DNA of 44,052 nt, from positions 105,071-149,122 of the forward strand of contig JBNGIQ010009435.1 in the NCBI GenBank assembly GCA_049999765.1, given 5' to 3'. A program made the position numbers and the translations under genes. The notes below the pieces were generated by a model. That model saw only the letters and a program-made list of their open reading frames with translations, was not told the DNA's origin and searched no databases. The stretch comes from Phaeoceros laevis. Its lineage: Eukaryota > Anthocerotophyta > Anthocerotopsida > Notothyladales. Shown in pieces: positions 1 to 11,910 of this stretch (its first letter is position 1; each line of letters opens with the position of its first letter).

Positions 1-631
1 GAGAAGTGGATCTTCGCCCCCTAGGGGGTTTCGCTCCCACCCATTTTTAGAAAAAACCGAAACCGTAACCCCAAATGGAAAGCGGCCCTAACCCTTAAAG
101 GGACCGCCTGGTCCCGTTTGGGCCTGTTCGGTCGTGGGGCAGGCTCCGTTACAGAGGAGCCCGGTTTGATAGGTAGGTTCGGAGTTAAGTTGCTTCGTTT
201 ACGCAGGTTCGGAACCCCAATGGGACCACAAATGCGAAGGAGTTACGGACGCCGTTATTTAGGTCCCTTTAGGGGTTAACAAACAAGAAACTAGTATTTG
301 GTGTTCGTTTTTAGAGTAACTTTTAGTGAGTTACAAAGGTATGTCGGGGCCGCCGGGCACTAGGAAACGTGCCGGGTGCTCCGTCCAAATGTAGGTGACG
401 CCTACACCTACTCCCGAGTCCCTACGCGTAACATTTAGGGGGCCTACTGTTTGGGGCGGTTTCTGATTGCTTGACCCTTGATCTGCGGGTGAAAGCAACT
501 TGTATGTAGATGGCTCGTTTTTCTCCCGTACGATCAGCATCCGTTGTTGGATAAGTTACTGCTCAGAGTGGACCATTATGCCAGCAGATGACTACTGCAC
601 ATTGAGTTAGAAAAAGCTCTAGGCAGTTCGC
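1..631. other. Unassigned upstream DNA
   Basis: No gene is recognised. The stretch is GC-rich with many C and G runs, and has a short perfect palindrome CCCCCTAGGGGG near position 17. A 69-codon minus-strand open frame (331-540) resembles nothing I know. The ARGONAUTE start lies at 632. I see no clear TATA box just before it, so promoter and 5' UTR limits cannot be set. Confidence 0.4.
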
Positions 632-3600
632 ATGGCGGCGTCATCGAGCAAGAAGTCCAAGTCCGAAATCCTAGGTGGCCTCGATCATCATGGAGTTAGA
701 TCTGCCGCAGTAGCAAGAGCAACTCTGGCGAAGAGACCAAGCTACGGGTCATTGGGGGATCCTGTCACAATTCGCGCCAATCATTATCTCATTGAGTTCA
801 GTCCGAAGAAGCTCTACCACTATGATGTACGTGTATCTATATATATTGTTGCAGCTGCTCAAGCGACGTGTCAAACCAGCTGATAGTTGTTGAGTCAATG
901 TTGACTACGTGAACTAGGTTACAATATCGCCGGATGTACCACGAGGTCTGAATCGGACAGTAATCAACGAGCTGGTGGCGCAGTATCGACGAGAAAGGCT
1001 TGCTGGGGCACTTCCTGCCTATGACGGACAGAAAAGCTTGTTCACTGCTGCCCCATTGTCAAGTGAACAGGTGGAGCTAGACGTGACCCTGCCAGATGAA
1101 GGACAAGGAGCCCAAAGGTGCGTGAACGCCCGAAGCTCAGGTTGACCTTTGATTTATACCTGCACGATTACAAGAGTTTTGCGACCAACTTGCCAATACC
1201 ACTCCCTGCGAAATTAGAAGTGGCTCACATGGTTTTGATGTGGCTTCTGCAGACGAATCCGATCTTTTCACGTGACTCTTAGAGAAGCCTCAAGAATTGA
1301 TCTGGAACACCTACGTCACTTTCTGGAGGGAAAATTTTCTTCCTTTCCTCAGGAGGCAGTGCAGGCTTTGGACATTGTTTTGCGGGAAGCGTCAAACAAG
1401 ATGTAACGACACATAACCTTTTTCTACTTCTGCCTTTTGACAGTTGTCCTCTTTGTTGCTGAGATGCATAGCACTTCGGAAATCAAAGGATTCCACTAGT
1501 CGCACGAGCGCGTTCACTCCACAATTGTTTCTTACACATTCAGATTGTCGTTCGTTTAATCAACGGATTGATAACGTGGATTTAAGTATAAAACAGATTC
1601 TTGCCAGGAGGAAAATCCTTCTTCGATGAGTTGTTTGGTCGAAAGTCGCTTGGCAATGGGATAGAGGCATGGAAAGGTTTCTATCAATCTATCCGCCCTG
1701 CTCAGAATGGAAAGCTTGTCCTAAATATAGGTAAGAACAATGACTGCTGACTGAGCGATTATTACTGCATGCCTGCACTCCTGGTTTGGAGAACCTGCAA
1801 TGTCGGCATGCCAGGGCAGCAAGTATTGTAGTATGCGTATACCTACACCCGTGGTTTGCAGAACCTGCCAGATTGACAGGTATTTGTTGGATTGTGTATG
1901 CAGATATATCAGCAAACGCTTTCTTGGAGCCAGACCTTTTGCCCGACTATATTGCAAAAGCTTTTCAACAGGATGCAAATGATATTGACACTGTTTTGTT
2001 AAGGCCTGATGGACGAGCTGATACTATGCGAGTGAAGGTAACAATCAAAGGATATTGAGTAAAGATGGATTTACAAACATGTGTTGTGGTGCAGTATTAA
2101 CATGCAAAGGAATATGGCATTGTGTACACCCATCACTAGCTTAGAAGGCTGCTCAAGGGTATCCTTGTTGAGCTCACATATGGCAAAAAGCGGAAATACA
2201 AGATCCAGAGCATCACCGATGTCCCACTCGCTCAACTGTCGTGAGTGAATAACTGACCATGTGCATTCCTGAGTGAATATCTGCACATGTGTATGTGCAG
2301 TGAATATCTGTCCATGTGCCGTACTGTTCATTACCCCTTCACAGTAAACGTGGACGAGATCTCACTCTAAGAGGGATGATCTGGACATGTAGAATAACAT
2401 GCGGAGTTCAGTCGAGCATAGCTTGTTTTTCATTGCTATCCAACTATGTACGTTTCTAGTATCTGCTTTGAGTGGATCATGTAATGACAGGTTCGACTAC
2501 AACGATAGAAGAATTTGTGTAACCGAATATTTTGAACAACGGTACAACTACAAGTTGATCTTGCCAGGTCTTCCTGCAATTCAAGTTGGTACAAAAGAGC
2601 AGCCGATGTACATACCGATGGAGGTAAATCACTTGAGGGAGTTAGATTGTGGTTGCATATACAAACAATTCACCTTTCGTTGGCGCTCTTGATAGCTCTG
2701 CAGAATCACACGAGGGCAGCGCTACACCAAAAAGCTGAATGAGCATCAAGTGGACGCTTTACTCAAGCTCACTTGCTCAAATCCTACTGACCGGAGGAGG
2801 GAGACTGATGAGGTAAACTCTTACGGTGGGTGCCTTCTGCTGCCCGTATACGTACGCCCCGGTGCTAAAGTGTCTCTGCCAATCTAGATCGCCAGGAGGA
2901 GCCAGGAGGCTAGTGAATCCTACGCCCAGGCGTTTGGGATTACTGTGAGTCGTGAAATGGCAGAAATAAGTGGCAGGGTAATCCGTTCACCCAAGGTACA
3001 CATAATTGCCCTCAGCTCAACACTCTACTTGGCGATGTCTGCGACAAGGCGCCTAGTGCACGCCCATGATTAACTCACGGTGTAAGCCGTACCCAGATTC
3101 TGTACGGGAATCGGCAGGAGGTATCCACCATTGACGGATCGTGGAAAGTGACGGGAAAGGTAGTCGGTCACTTATTTTCGCTTCTATTTTTCTTTAGCAA
3201 GAAACTATCCCCTAACGCTACTCGCATTGGTGATTTCTGAACTAGTGACTTCGCGTTCCAGACTATGTACAAAAGTAGCTCGATTAAAAACTGGGCTCTT
3301 ATCAACTTTTCAGCTCATTTGCCAGACAGATGCATTGAGCAGTTCACCTCCAGTTTAGTGAAGACCTGTGAGTTATGTGGATTGGTATGCACACCTGTAA
3401 GACTTTCGGTTCGCAATTTGTGGTGTAAAGTGTGCATAGAAATTTATAGCAGCAAATCCTGTACATCGATGTGAACATACTAACAGATTGTTTATATGTG
3501 ATATTGATTAACTCATGATCTCCAGCATATGCCTTGCCCAAGCCCTGTGCAGCAATGTTCTGATTGCTTCTAGATCTCCTCGTTGAAGCGTTAAAGATAA

Positions 3601-6344
3601 GAGCTGTCCTTGCCAGAACCTGAATCCTCGAATGACATGCCGTTGGATCACTGAACGGTATGGAAACGTTGGAAAGGCAGTACAACACGTGTGCGCTCAG
3701 GCCTTGGAGAGGGCAGGAAGTCCATTGGACCTCCTTATTTGCATCATTCCCACAACAGCAGACAACAAAGCTATATACGGTATGCAACTGATTACATGTA
3801 TCCTGTACTGTAGAGTATCATGCGAGATGTTTAGCGTACAGTTCAAATCGACTCGGGGCAATGAATACGTCCTGACATATTCAATTCTACAATGGTTGTC
3901 CATCTTAGGTGCAGTGAAGAAACTATGCGACGTGGAGCTTGGCTTGATGACGCAGTGTCTGAAAGCAGCGGAATCGTTGAAAAAGTGCGTTCCAGCATAT
4001 ATTCAGAACATTATTCTGAAGATAAACGTGAAGGTGCACCTATCTTTCGGGTCTGCACTGGTTACGCAAGGGTCGTGAATTGTCCTAATCCTGAGTAATT
4101 TCCACTACTAAACACGACAGCTAGGAGGGAAGAACTCTCTGCTGGCAGACAGACACGCAAAAGTTCTCCCATTAATATCGGAGGTCCCCTCAATCATCCT
4201 GGGTGCCGACGTTTCGCATCCTAGAGTTGGGGATGACCAAAGTCCTTCAATCGGCGCTGTGAGTTGACATCTGCAACTGTGAATTTTTTCGCATGTGTAC
4301 ATCTTGCAGTTGATTGTTTTTCTTTTTTCATCCAGCGAACGTCCACTTTTGGCGCAGGTTGTTGCGAGCATGGACTGGCCACAGTTTTCCAGATACGAGA
4401 CACTCACTCGGAGCCAGTCACATCGAACTGAGATCCTTGAAGACCTTTTTTGGGAGAAGATGAACGGCGAAACCGGAAGAAGGGAAGCCGGTGGCATATT
4501 GATGTACGGCAGGCAGACATGGATGGGCTTGCATTTGGTCGAGGTATGTTCGCAGCCATACGCTCACCTCCCCATCTAACGATATTGTGTTTCTGCATGA
4601 CTGTCCGTTTTTCCAGGGATCTTCTGACATCCTTTGAGAAAACCACTGGGAGACGACCGCAAAGAATTGTGTACTACAGGTCTGAGGAGTGCAATACGTG
4701 TAACAGATCCAACTATAAATAAGCTCAATACTAGCAAGTAACAAGTTCAGCTGGCAGTACAGTTGATACAGCTAGTGGTCACTTTTGACAGAGACGGTGT
4801 AAGTGATGGACAGTTTGAAGCAGTTCTGCGCCAGGAATTGGCATCGGTGAAAGGGGTCAGTGAGATCACTGTGTTGTTCATGAACTTGATGAACTTCTTA
4901 TCTCACGAACATCTTCACCTCCTTTCAAGATCCGTATCATCATCATTTACTTGCGATGTGATTAATGCCCAGGGTTTTTATGTTCTTACAATGACGCCGT
5001 ATATGCTGTTTCAGGCATGCAGAGCCCTTGGCTGGAACAGCAGATTTAGAGAACCTGATCTTGACAGAGAGGATCAGAAGTTCAAGAAGCAGCGCTCAAC
5101 GGACGCTGCTGCCCCCAAAATAACGTTCATTGTTGTTCAGAAGCGGCATCATACCCGTCTATTTCCAGGGGACCACAAGAAGACCAGGATTGGCAATATT
5201 CTTCCAGGTGGGCATTTCAAACAGATTTCCCCCTTGCCATCTCATGCTTCTTCCTCTTGTCCAACGGACGCACTTCGCGCGAAATGCTGACCGTAATAAA
5301 CACCACCTCACTGCTCTTTGCACTTTGAGCAACCGCCTTTCGTTGCAGGGACGGTAGTGGATTCGGTAATTTGCCACCCCAACAACTTCGACTTCTTTCT
5401 ATGCAGCCATACTGGAATTCAGGTTTACGTCCTCCTTTCTGTTTTTAGGGCAAGCTTTTCGACCTTGACCATCAGTTTAACTGTGATTTTGTTCCTAACG
5501 ACGTTCTACACCAGATTACGATATCCATATACGCTGTGGTGTGTGGTTAAGTAATTGTGTTTGTATGTTAGCTGGCACGTACGCCATCTATCGGACTATC
5601 TATCTACACATGTACGAATATGTATACACGTCCTGGCATAGCCGAGAAAGCGGCAAATTCGATATGCAGATGATGCTTGTATGCAAGATAGGACATAGTG
5701 CAATGCTTTTCTTAACGTTTACCTACTGTCTGTTAATACTAGCTACTGTGTATGATACGGTGCTTGCAACATGGCAGGGTACTAGCAGACCTGCGCACTA
5801 TCATGTGTTGCACGATGAGATCGGCTTTAGCGCTGACGACGTTCAACAACTCACGAACGACTTGTGCTTCACGTAAGTACCTCAAGTTCATAGCAAGTTG
5901 ACGAAAGAGATGAGCGTAGACCTTGTAGGTGAGATGAGACATTGATCGAATGGTTAACATTTTCATGTTATTCTGGCCAATCTGATGTCCACAGCTACGC
6001 TCGGAGCCTACGAGCCGTTTCCATAGGTCAGTGTTCCGGCTTGCCAACAAGTTCCGCAAATTGCGAGGTGCAAGTTCCGACAACTGACATGCTAGCTAGA
6101 TGTTGCCATGGATGCAGTGCCAGCATGTTACTACGCCCACCTCGCAGCGGCCAGGGCCCGAGTCTGGATTGACAGCGAGGATGCTAGCGATGGAGCGAGC
6201 TCACGTCAAGATGTGGGAAGCAACGCTGGGAGCGGTAATCATGTCTCGAACCTGAGCAGTACAAGAATTCGTGGCGGTCTCGGGCCGGTTCGTCCTCTAC
6301 CAGCAGTCAATGTGCGGCTCAGGAATCGGATGTACTTCATCTAG
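632..6344 (+). CDS. AGO: ARGONAUTE protein, 22 exons, slicer-competent
   Basis: Small-RNA-guided RNase of RNA silencing. Joined exons: 632-826, 918-1117, 1253-1402, 1597-1730, 1904-2037, 2140-2240, 2491-2623, 2696-2812, 2888-2995, 3097-3159, 3262-3384, 3617-3779, 3909-4033, 4121-4258, 4358-4503, 4617-4679, 4792-4855, 5015-5207, 5349-5422, 5778-5872, 5995-6026, 6118-6344. They total 2778 nt, 925 residues plus stop, all with GT/AG borders and matching phases. Order: N domain (about 40-180, [12 protein letters not shown]), PAZ (about 225-345), MID (about 430-570), PIWI (about 585-905). The catalytic tetrad is visible: D612 in GADVSHP, E653 in HRTEIL, D699 in YYRDG, H858 in [14 protein letters not shown] and CFTYARS fit the plant AGO1/5/7/10 side better than AGO4, but the clade is inferred. 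The N-terminus is short, with no Gln/Gly-rich extension. The end of exon 17 could instead be 4846, which removes three residues and keeps frame. Splicing is predicted, not observed. Confidence 0.93.
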
Positions 6345-7111
6345 AAAGTTGTTCCGGACGTCCTTGGTTTGCTTACATAGTTCTCTCAGCTTCAGCAATT
6401 GAATGGCTGACTTTCCAACATCCCTCGTCTCCGTTTAATGGAGCCCTTATAAGCCGGGATGGCGATCTTATAACCTACAAGTTTACATCACTCATCCTAT
6501 GAAACTCACTTATCGTGCGAATAAAAAGGTACACACATCAATGCATAGTTACTGAGCCCTTCTTTTAGGGAGCGGATTTGAAGCGTCTGGTCGTTTTTTG
6601 GAAGCGGTGTATAATACATGTACTTTCAGATAAAAATACGATATAATACCTATTTGTAATGTGTGGTACAAGTTTCTACTAAAATTACACGTTTTTACTA
6701 AAACTATGTTAGCCTTAGTGCCTCTCGTTGTGCCGTGTTCTGCCGTAGACCTAATTATTTAAGTTTTTTCCTGCACCCTTAAAATAAGGGGAACTTTCGT
6801 AACGAAATTAATGCCTTGGTGAAACTAATGAAGTAGTAGTAGTAAGGTGATTATGGTGTTTAGCCGACTCCACATGGGAATGGAACACCGCGCCAGGTAT
6901 TTCGACTGGCGACCGGGAGCCCCCGTCTAGAGATTGCAAGCGACAACCGAGAGCCCCCATTTAGGGACCTTGGTCTACCTGTTGGGACTACAACCGTGAA
7001 GTTGCTGGCAATCGACCTTTTGGGGCTACAACCATGAAGCACGGCAGCTGACGACCCGGGTTTTGTTGTGCAATCTGCTTGGCGGTTGGAGTGCTGTTGT
7101 GTTTGGCAGGA
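6345..7111. other. 3' flank of the ARGONAUTE gene
   Basis: No gene seen. AATAAA at 6520-6525, about 180 bp after the stop codon, is a possible polyadenylation signal. An AT-rich stretch with TATAAT-like words lies near 6610-6660. A short AGT run is near 6833-6843. A loosely repeated segment containing GGGACTACAACC / GGGGCTACAACC is near 6983 and 7020. Confidence 0.4.
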
Positions 7112-7206
7112 CCCTATTTTATGGTTTCCTAGGGTTTCCGTCTTGTCACAAGACGGAAACCCTAAAATAGGGATTTTTAGTCTACCACAGTGGTAGACTA
7201 AAAATC
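7112..7206. repeat. Paired near-perfect palindromes
   Basis: Two inverted repeats of the same geometry sit 8 bp apart. The first has 17-bp arms at 7130-7146 and 7148-7164 with one unpaired base. The second has 17-bp arms at 7172-7188 and 7190-7206, again with one unpaired base. A further 10-bp inverted repeat (7112-7121 with 7163-7172) encloses the first and overlaps the arm ends. Both can form hairpins or cruciforms. No gene or transposon ends are recognised around them. Confidence 0.85.
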
Positions 7207-7355
7207 TAAGAGGACATCTGCAACGTTTCGTCGTAACATAGAAAGTCGCCATCATGCTGGTATGTATTTGCTTGGCAAAAGACGGGCATTATACTAGTGT
7301 GCTCAATCGTAAACGAGGCATCCGGATTTAGTGATGCGATATCATGTGGCCTGGG

Positions 7356-7391
7356 ATTGTGAGGGCTGCGAACATTGTGAGGGCTGCAAAC
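7356..7391. repeat. 18-bp tandem duplication
   Basis: ATTGTGAGGGCTGC(G/A)AAC occurs twice head to tail, with one base difference. Confidence 0.8.
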
Positions 7392-7544
7392 ATCGTGAAT
7401 GCCTCCAACGTGAGTTTCATGTGGCGATTTACTCTGAACGAAAGTGCATGAATGTGGGAGCCGGGTGAGTGCCTGCCTAAAAGTGCATGAGACCAAGCAA
7501 AAATTCAAACCAAAAATAACAACCAGTGTACTCCACAGAACTCT

Positions 7545-7604
7545 AGCTGCTCGTGAGAACCCGCTAGTGTAATGAACAAGCTGCTCGTGAGAACCCGCTA
7601 GTGT
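7545..7604. repeat. 26-bp direct repeat, period 34
   Basis: The 26-bp block at 7545-7570 is repeated exactly at 7579-7604, separated by 8 bp. Confidence 0.9.
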
Positions 7605-7638
7605 GTGTGTTCATTACAGACAGCCACAACGCTAAATC

Positions 7639-7692
7639 AGTAACATTGTCTGCCACATTGCCTCGAGTAACATTGTCTGCCACATTGCCTCG
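7639..7692. repeat. 27-bp perfect tandem duplication
   Basis: 7639-7665 is repeated exactly at 7666-7692 with no spacer. Confidence 0.95.
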
Positions 7693-7703
7693 AAAGGACT
7701 TGA

Positions 7704-7737
7704 CAGCATGTATATATGGCCAGCATGTATATATGGC
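7704..7737. repeat. 17-bp perfect tandem duplication
   Basis: CAGCATGTATATATGGC occurs at 7704-7720 and again at 7721-7737. Confidence 0.95.
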
Positions 7738-9109
7738 CTGGCTAGGAACGAAGCGATGGCTTTGCATCAAGAGGGTGGGCTCAGCTTGTTGGCAAGACGT
7801 GTGTAGAACAATGCGCCGTCAGGAATGTCTACCAAAAACGGTATAGCGCAGCAAAGTCTAAAAGTCCCTTGTTCATGACAAGCAACTGAGAACGTAGAAA
7901 CGAGGATTTGAATAGGCAATGGACTAAAAGTGGGGACGTGCTGTATGGTATGAGCGAGCTGGTGGGCAGCCATGTCGTGGCTTCCTCCTGCCTGGCTCAA
8001 TCCAAATCAAATGTCTAGCAGGGGCGATGACACAGGTGCTGGAGTTGCAGAACCGCCACCAACCATCCGTTTTGCTGAACAGATCAACTGCACAAGTATC
8101 TCAGACCAGAGCATAAGCATTCGATTATCAAATTGCAGCAGCTAAGTAAAATCGCAATGCAGTATGGCAATTGACAACTCAAGTGTCTGAAAAAATGTTT
8201 TGCATCAAGGATCTTACAGACATGTGTGCTCTGTCCATCTGTAGGCAGATCACAGAATGCAGCACTGTCAAGTTTCAGTTAACACTACAGCTGCAAAAAA
8301 GGTTCGATCATCAGCATACCACAGCTGGATCAAGCTTTACAAAGCCATGGAGGAGCATAGTGGTGAGCTATGCCTCATCCTCTCCTTCGTCGGTGCCAAG
8401 AGGGTTCATCGTGCGGTTTCTCGAGGCCCATGGCAGAGCGCATCCTCACATGGCATGTGCATCAGAGGTTAGAACCCCAAAACCTATGTGCAATCAGCAT
8501 TCCAGTCTCAAGCTAAGCAGTCAAGGCCAGTCAGCAAAAACTGCAGGTCATTAGAAGAACCTGCTCCGCCATGTTCTTGGAAACGGGTTGTCCTTGTGTC
8601 GGTCCTTCTCACTGTTGTGTGGAACTGGCTGCAGGTCGTAAAAAACTGGGTACTGGCGTTTTGGGGATGATCTATTGACAGCACAAGTTTGGGAAGGCCT
8701 GAAAAGACTGTCTAGTCTAAAAAATGAGTAAGTCTTTGAGCATGGATGGCTGGGGATGTATACTGCACAGGATGTGGTTTAGCTTGGGAGCTGTGTGTCA
8801 GGGATGGCAGGGGGAGCAGGTACAGGGAGTGAAGAGGTCAGAAAAATGCTTTGCAAGTAATGGAGGGGCAGAGAAGAAGAGGAGAAGGAAGAACAAAACA
8901 GGCAAGGTGAGAGCAAGTATTTAAGGGAGCAACAACATGTAGGTAGCTGTGAAAGTGACGGGGCGAGAAGACAATGGAAAAACAGCACAGCTTCAGCAGA
9001 CGTGGGGCTGCTGAGCCTGGAAACTGGTGCACAAGGGGGAGGCAAGGCAGGGCAAAGCTAAGGAGACATGGGGCCACGGGTATGAGAGACCAGGGACACT
9101 TGCAGTGAG

Positions 9110-9195
9110 GACTTGTAGCTAGAAATGAACTGAATTTATAGGTGGCTGAGCACACTAGTATAATGACTTGTAGCTGGAAATGAACTGAATTTGTA
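9110..9195. repeat. 31-bp direct repeat, period 55
   Basis: The block beginning GACTTGTAGCT at 9110-9140 recurs at 9165-9195 with few differences. Confidence 0.75.
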
Positions 9196-10113
9196 GCTGT
9201 GAGGAAAGAGACGGTAATCAATGAAGAAATGAGCGGGAAGCTAACAATAGGTGAGATACTACATTATTTAGGTTGTAAGATACCATGAATCATGTTGGAT
9301 GCGAGCTGGCTAGTCCTTTGGTGGCAGTCTTGGCCTGTAACATCCTTCCACGTAATTCCTGTTAGCTCTTCTCTGTAAAAATAGCTCCTGCTTGCAAAGC
9401 TTTTCAGAATCGGTACACGTCATAGCTACAGACTTAATCCAACCTCGTTTCATGTCCAGGTCAGTCCAAGCATTTTGCTAGGTATGCCTACAACGAGTCT
9501 GGGTTGCTAGCAGTCAGTGGTGAACCATTTTTAGTCACCAGTTGGACTGGCAATCCCAAGAAGTAGTTTGACAAGCAAGGCCTTAGCATGAAAACTCAGC
9601 GTACCTATGGAACTGTCATGCTGCCACTGTGGCATTCTGGTTGGCAGTATGAGCGTCAAGCATAGCTGGCCAGTTGGGTTCTACCAGACTGAAAAAGTAG
9701 CAATAAGTGCACCCATCGCATGGCGTTCTGTCTGTCGAGACAGTGCCCGCAAGGCTTATAAAAGCTGTAACTTTTCTAGATACCATCCGCCAAGCTTGGT
9801 CAGCCAAGTTGGAACCCGTCTGCGAGGGTAGTAATGAAAAAAGGTCCGTAAGTATAATTTTTAAAGCCTGCGGTTGGCACTAGTAGGCCACTACCAGCAT
9901 GCTAAGGACCAGCAGACTTATAATATGACTCAAAATGTCATATAAGACTCATAATGCGAAGTAAAGATGTCAAACCTTGTATACCGTTTTTCCGGAAAAT
10001 CTCAAAGGGGCTAATGTATCGAATACTAGCAAAGCTCTTCATCATCACCATTCATATTTCTTAGTAACCATGACACACACACTAAGATTATATAGCCACA
10101 CCACACACTGAAA

Positions 10114-10256
10114 GAGTGTGTGTGTGTGTGTGTGAATATTTGAGGAGGCTAGTTGATGAGTCTGCTTCACAAGAGCTCGTTGGGACGAGTGTGTGTGTGT
10201 GTGTGTGAATATTTGAGGAGGCTAGTTGATGAGTCTGCTTCACAAGAGCTCGTTGG
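10114..10256. repeat. 70-bp tandem duplication with a TG run
   Basis: 10114-10183, made of a (GT)n run plus about 45 bp of unique sequence, is repeated at 10187-10256. Each copy carries its own microsatellite run. Confidence 0.9.
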
Positions 10257-10892
10257 TCCCAGTACCTAGCCTTGCGGCCATAGTAAAGGGCGAGCTATAT
10301 GTCTGCACATTGATACATCACACCGTGAGGCAAGACCTCCTTAAGTAAGGAAACAACGTTTTTGAGCTGTGCGCTGCACACTTTGTGGTCTCCTTGGTGA
10401 ACTCCCTGGCTGACTGCAGAGCTTGATAGGAGTAGGTTGGGTTAGTTGCCAATGAGCATGAGATTGATGTCGTGTAGGGGTGAAGAGGTAAAGCAGTTGA
10501 AGCAGGCAAGAGTTGGACAGCTTGATAACTAGAATTGAAGTCAAGCAAGAGTTCTCAATAATATCTGAACTAAGATATGGCCTGCAATGGATAGTGGCAT
10601 GTGAGCACAAGTGATGGGCACATGTCAGCAGTTGTTGGGCACAGGAGTACACATCACATGAAATCCGGTCGTGAGCATCAAGCACCAAGCGAGAGTAGCT
10701 GAGTATTGTGTGTAGCACCCTAGATGTGGAAATTGGCATGTTCAGTAGCATACATGTCACTAATGTTGTGACGTCAGTTAGGAAGGAAGCGCAGTTTGAG
10801 AGTGGTAAGGGTGAGGAAGAAATAGCAGCCAGCAACCAGGCTGAGTGTGACTGAGTGAATGACTACTGTAAGCGTTACCGGTAGAAGTATAA

Positions 10893-10968
10893 CACACATG
10901 CTGGGTTTTAAAAAGTATGAAGCTTGCTTACACACATGCTGGGTTTTAAAAAGTATGAAGCTTGCTTA
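10893..10968. repeat. 38-bp perfect tandem duplication
   Basis: 10893-10930 and 10931-10968 are identical and abut. Confidence 0.95.
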
Positions 10969-11744
10969 CAAATTCCCGTTGTCTCTTCACGCAAGTATGA
11001 GATACGCCCACGTCTTGACTTGAGTAATGTTGCACAAGCTGGATTTTAAATACCTATTCCATGCTCTCCCAAGTTGACACTCCCAACATCCATGTGCTGT
11101 TGTACCTTCCTTCCCCCTTGCTCCAAAAGACGGAGGTGTGTAAGGGTGCCTTGATGTATCCTTGAACCTTTGAAATAGACCCCTAGCAGTGCATCATGGG
11201 TGCGCTCCGATTGTTCTCATGTGGGTGAACAGCAGAGTGGTCAGAACGATGCATGATTATGCCTCCCTTCCTGTATGCTTCTGTAGCATTAACCCACGTC
11301 CTCCTGTTGGTGGGCACCCACTCCACAGAAACCCCAGCCTCCTTTCGTGGTGAGTGATATTCATCATTTGCAGGGATACAAGCAAATTCGGTAATCAAAA
11401 GCATATGTCGGGCTACATTGTGTTGTAGGTGGAAAGCCAAATCACCAGGGTGGTGCCACCCTGAGGGGTCTGCAAACGGCATGCACCAATTAGCCTACGG
11501 CTATGTAGAAATCAAGTCTGAACAACATTTTAGCCCTGCATCCCAGATAAAGCCAATTGTGTTGCAGCAGGTCTTGGTGCTCGGAGCTTTGGTGGATCCA
11601 TGTTCTAACTTCCTCCTCTTTGAAGCAGCTCCTCGGGAAATCGTCAAAGTAATGGACGTCCATGAGCTTGTTTTGTGAGGCAGCTCCAACCCTTGAACCG
11701 TTTGTCCACTCTGTTAAGTTGTGTTGAGCGGTGACGGGACTGAG

Positions 11745-11910
11745 CTAAGCCGGCTCTGCTCCGCTGTGGTGTGCTCGGCCAGGTCCGGTCTGCTGTGTTG
11801 TGCTTTGCTTTGCTCTGCTTTACTCCGCTCCGCTCTGCTCTGGTGTGCTCTGTCGGCTCCGCTCAGTCAGCTCTGTGCAGTTGGCTCTGGTCCGCCATGC
11901 TCTGTCCCCT
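11745..11910. repeat. CTCTGCTC-rich low-complexity tract
   Basis: Imperfect repetition of CTCTGCTCCGCT-like words produces long but meaningless open frames rich in Ser, Leu, Cys and Ala. Confidence 0.8.

Noticed and set aside
331-540. 69-codon minus-strand open frame
   Set aside because: No recognisable motif and no supporting context; likely chance.
2040-2240. Apparent frameshift in the ARGONAUTE PAZ region
   Set aside because: Using the acceptor at 2138-2139 (exon start 2140) restores the frame exactly. The AG at 2143-2144 was a decoy.
4504-4616. Open frame continuing past the ARGONAUTE exon ending at 4503
   Set aside because: The continuation ([13 protein letters not shown]) does not fit PIWI sequence and breaks the next junction. 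The donor GTACGG at 4504 gives GGILMDLLTSF, which does.
8779-9221. Overlapping Ser/Leu/Pro-rich minus-strand frames
   Set aside because: Purine-biased plus strand yields long low-complexity frames on the other strand; no domain is visible.
10341-10835. 164-codon minus-strand open frame
   Set aside because: Composition is Ser/Leu/Cys/Thr-rich without motifs, and it overlaps another frame of similar quality.
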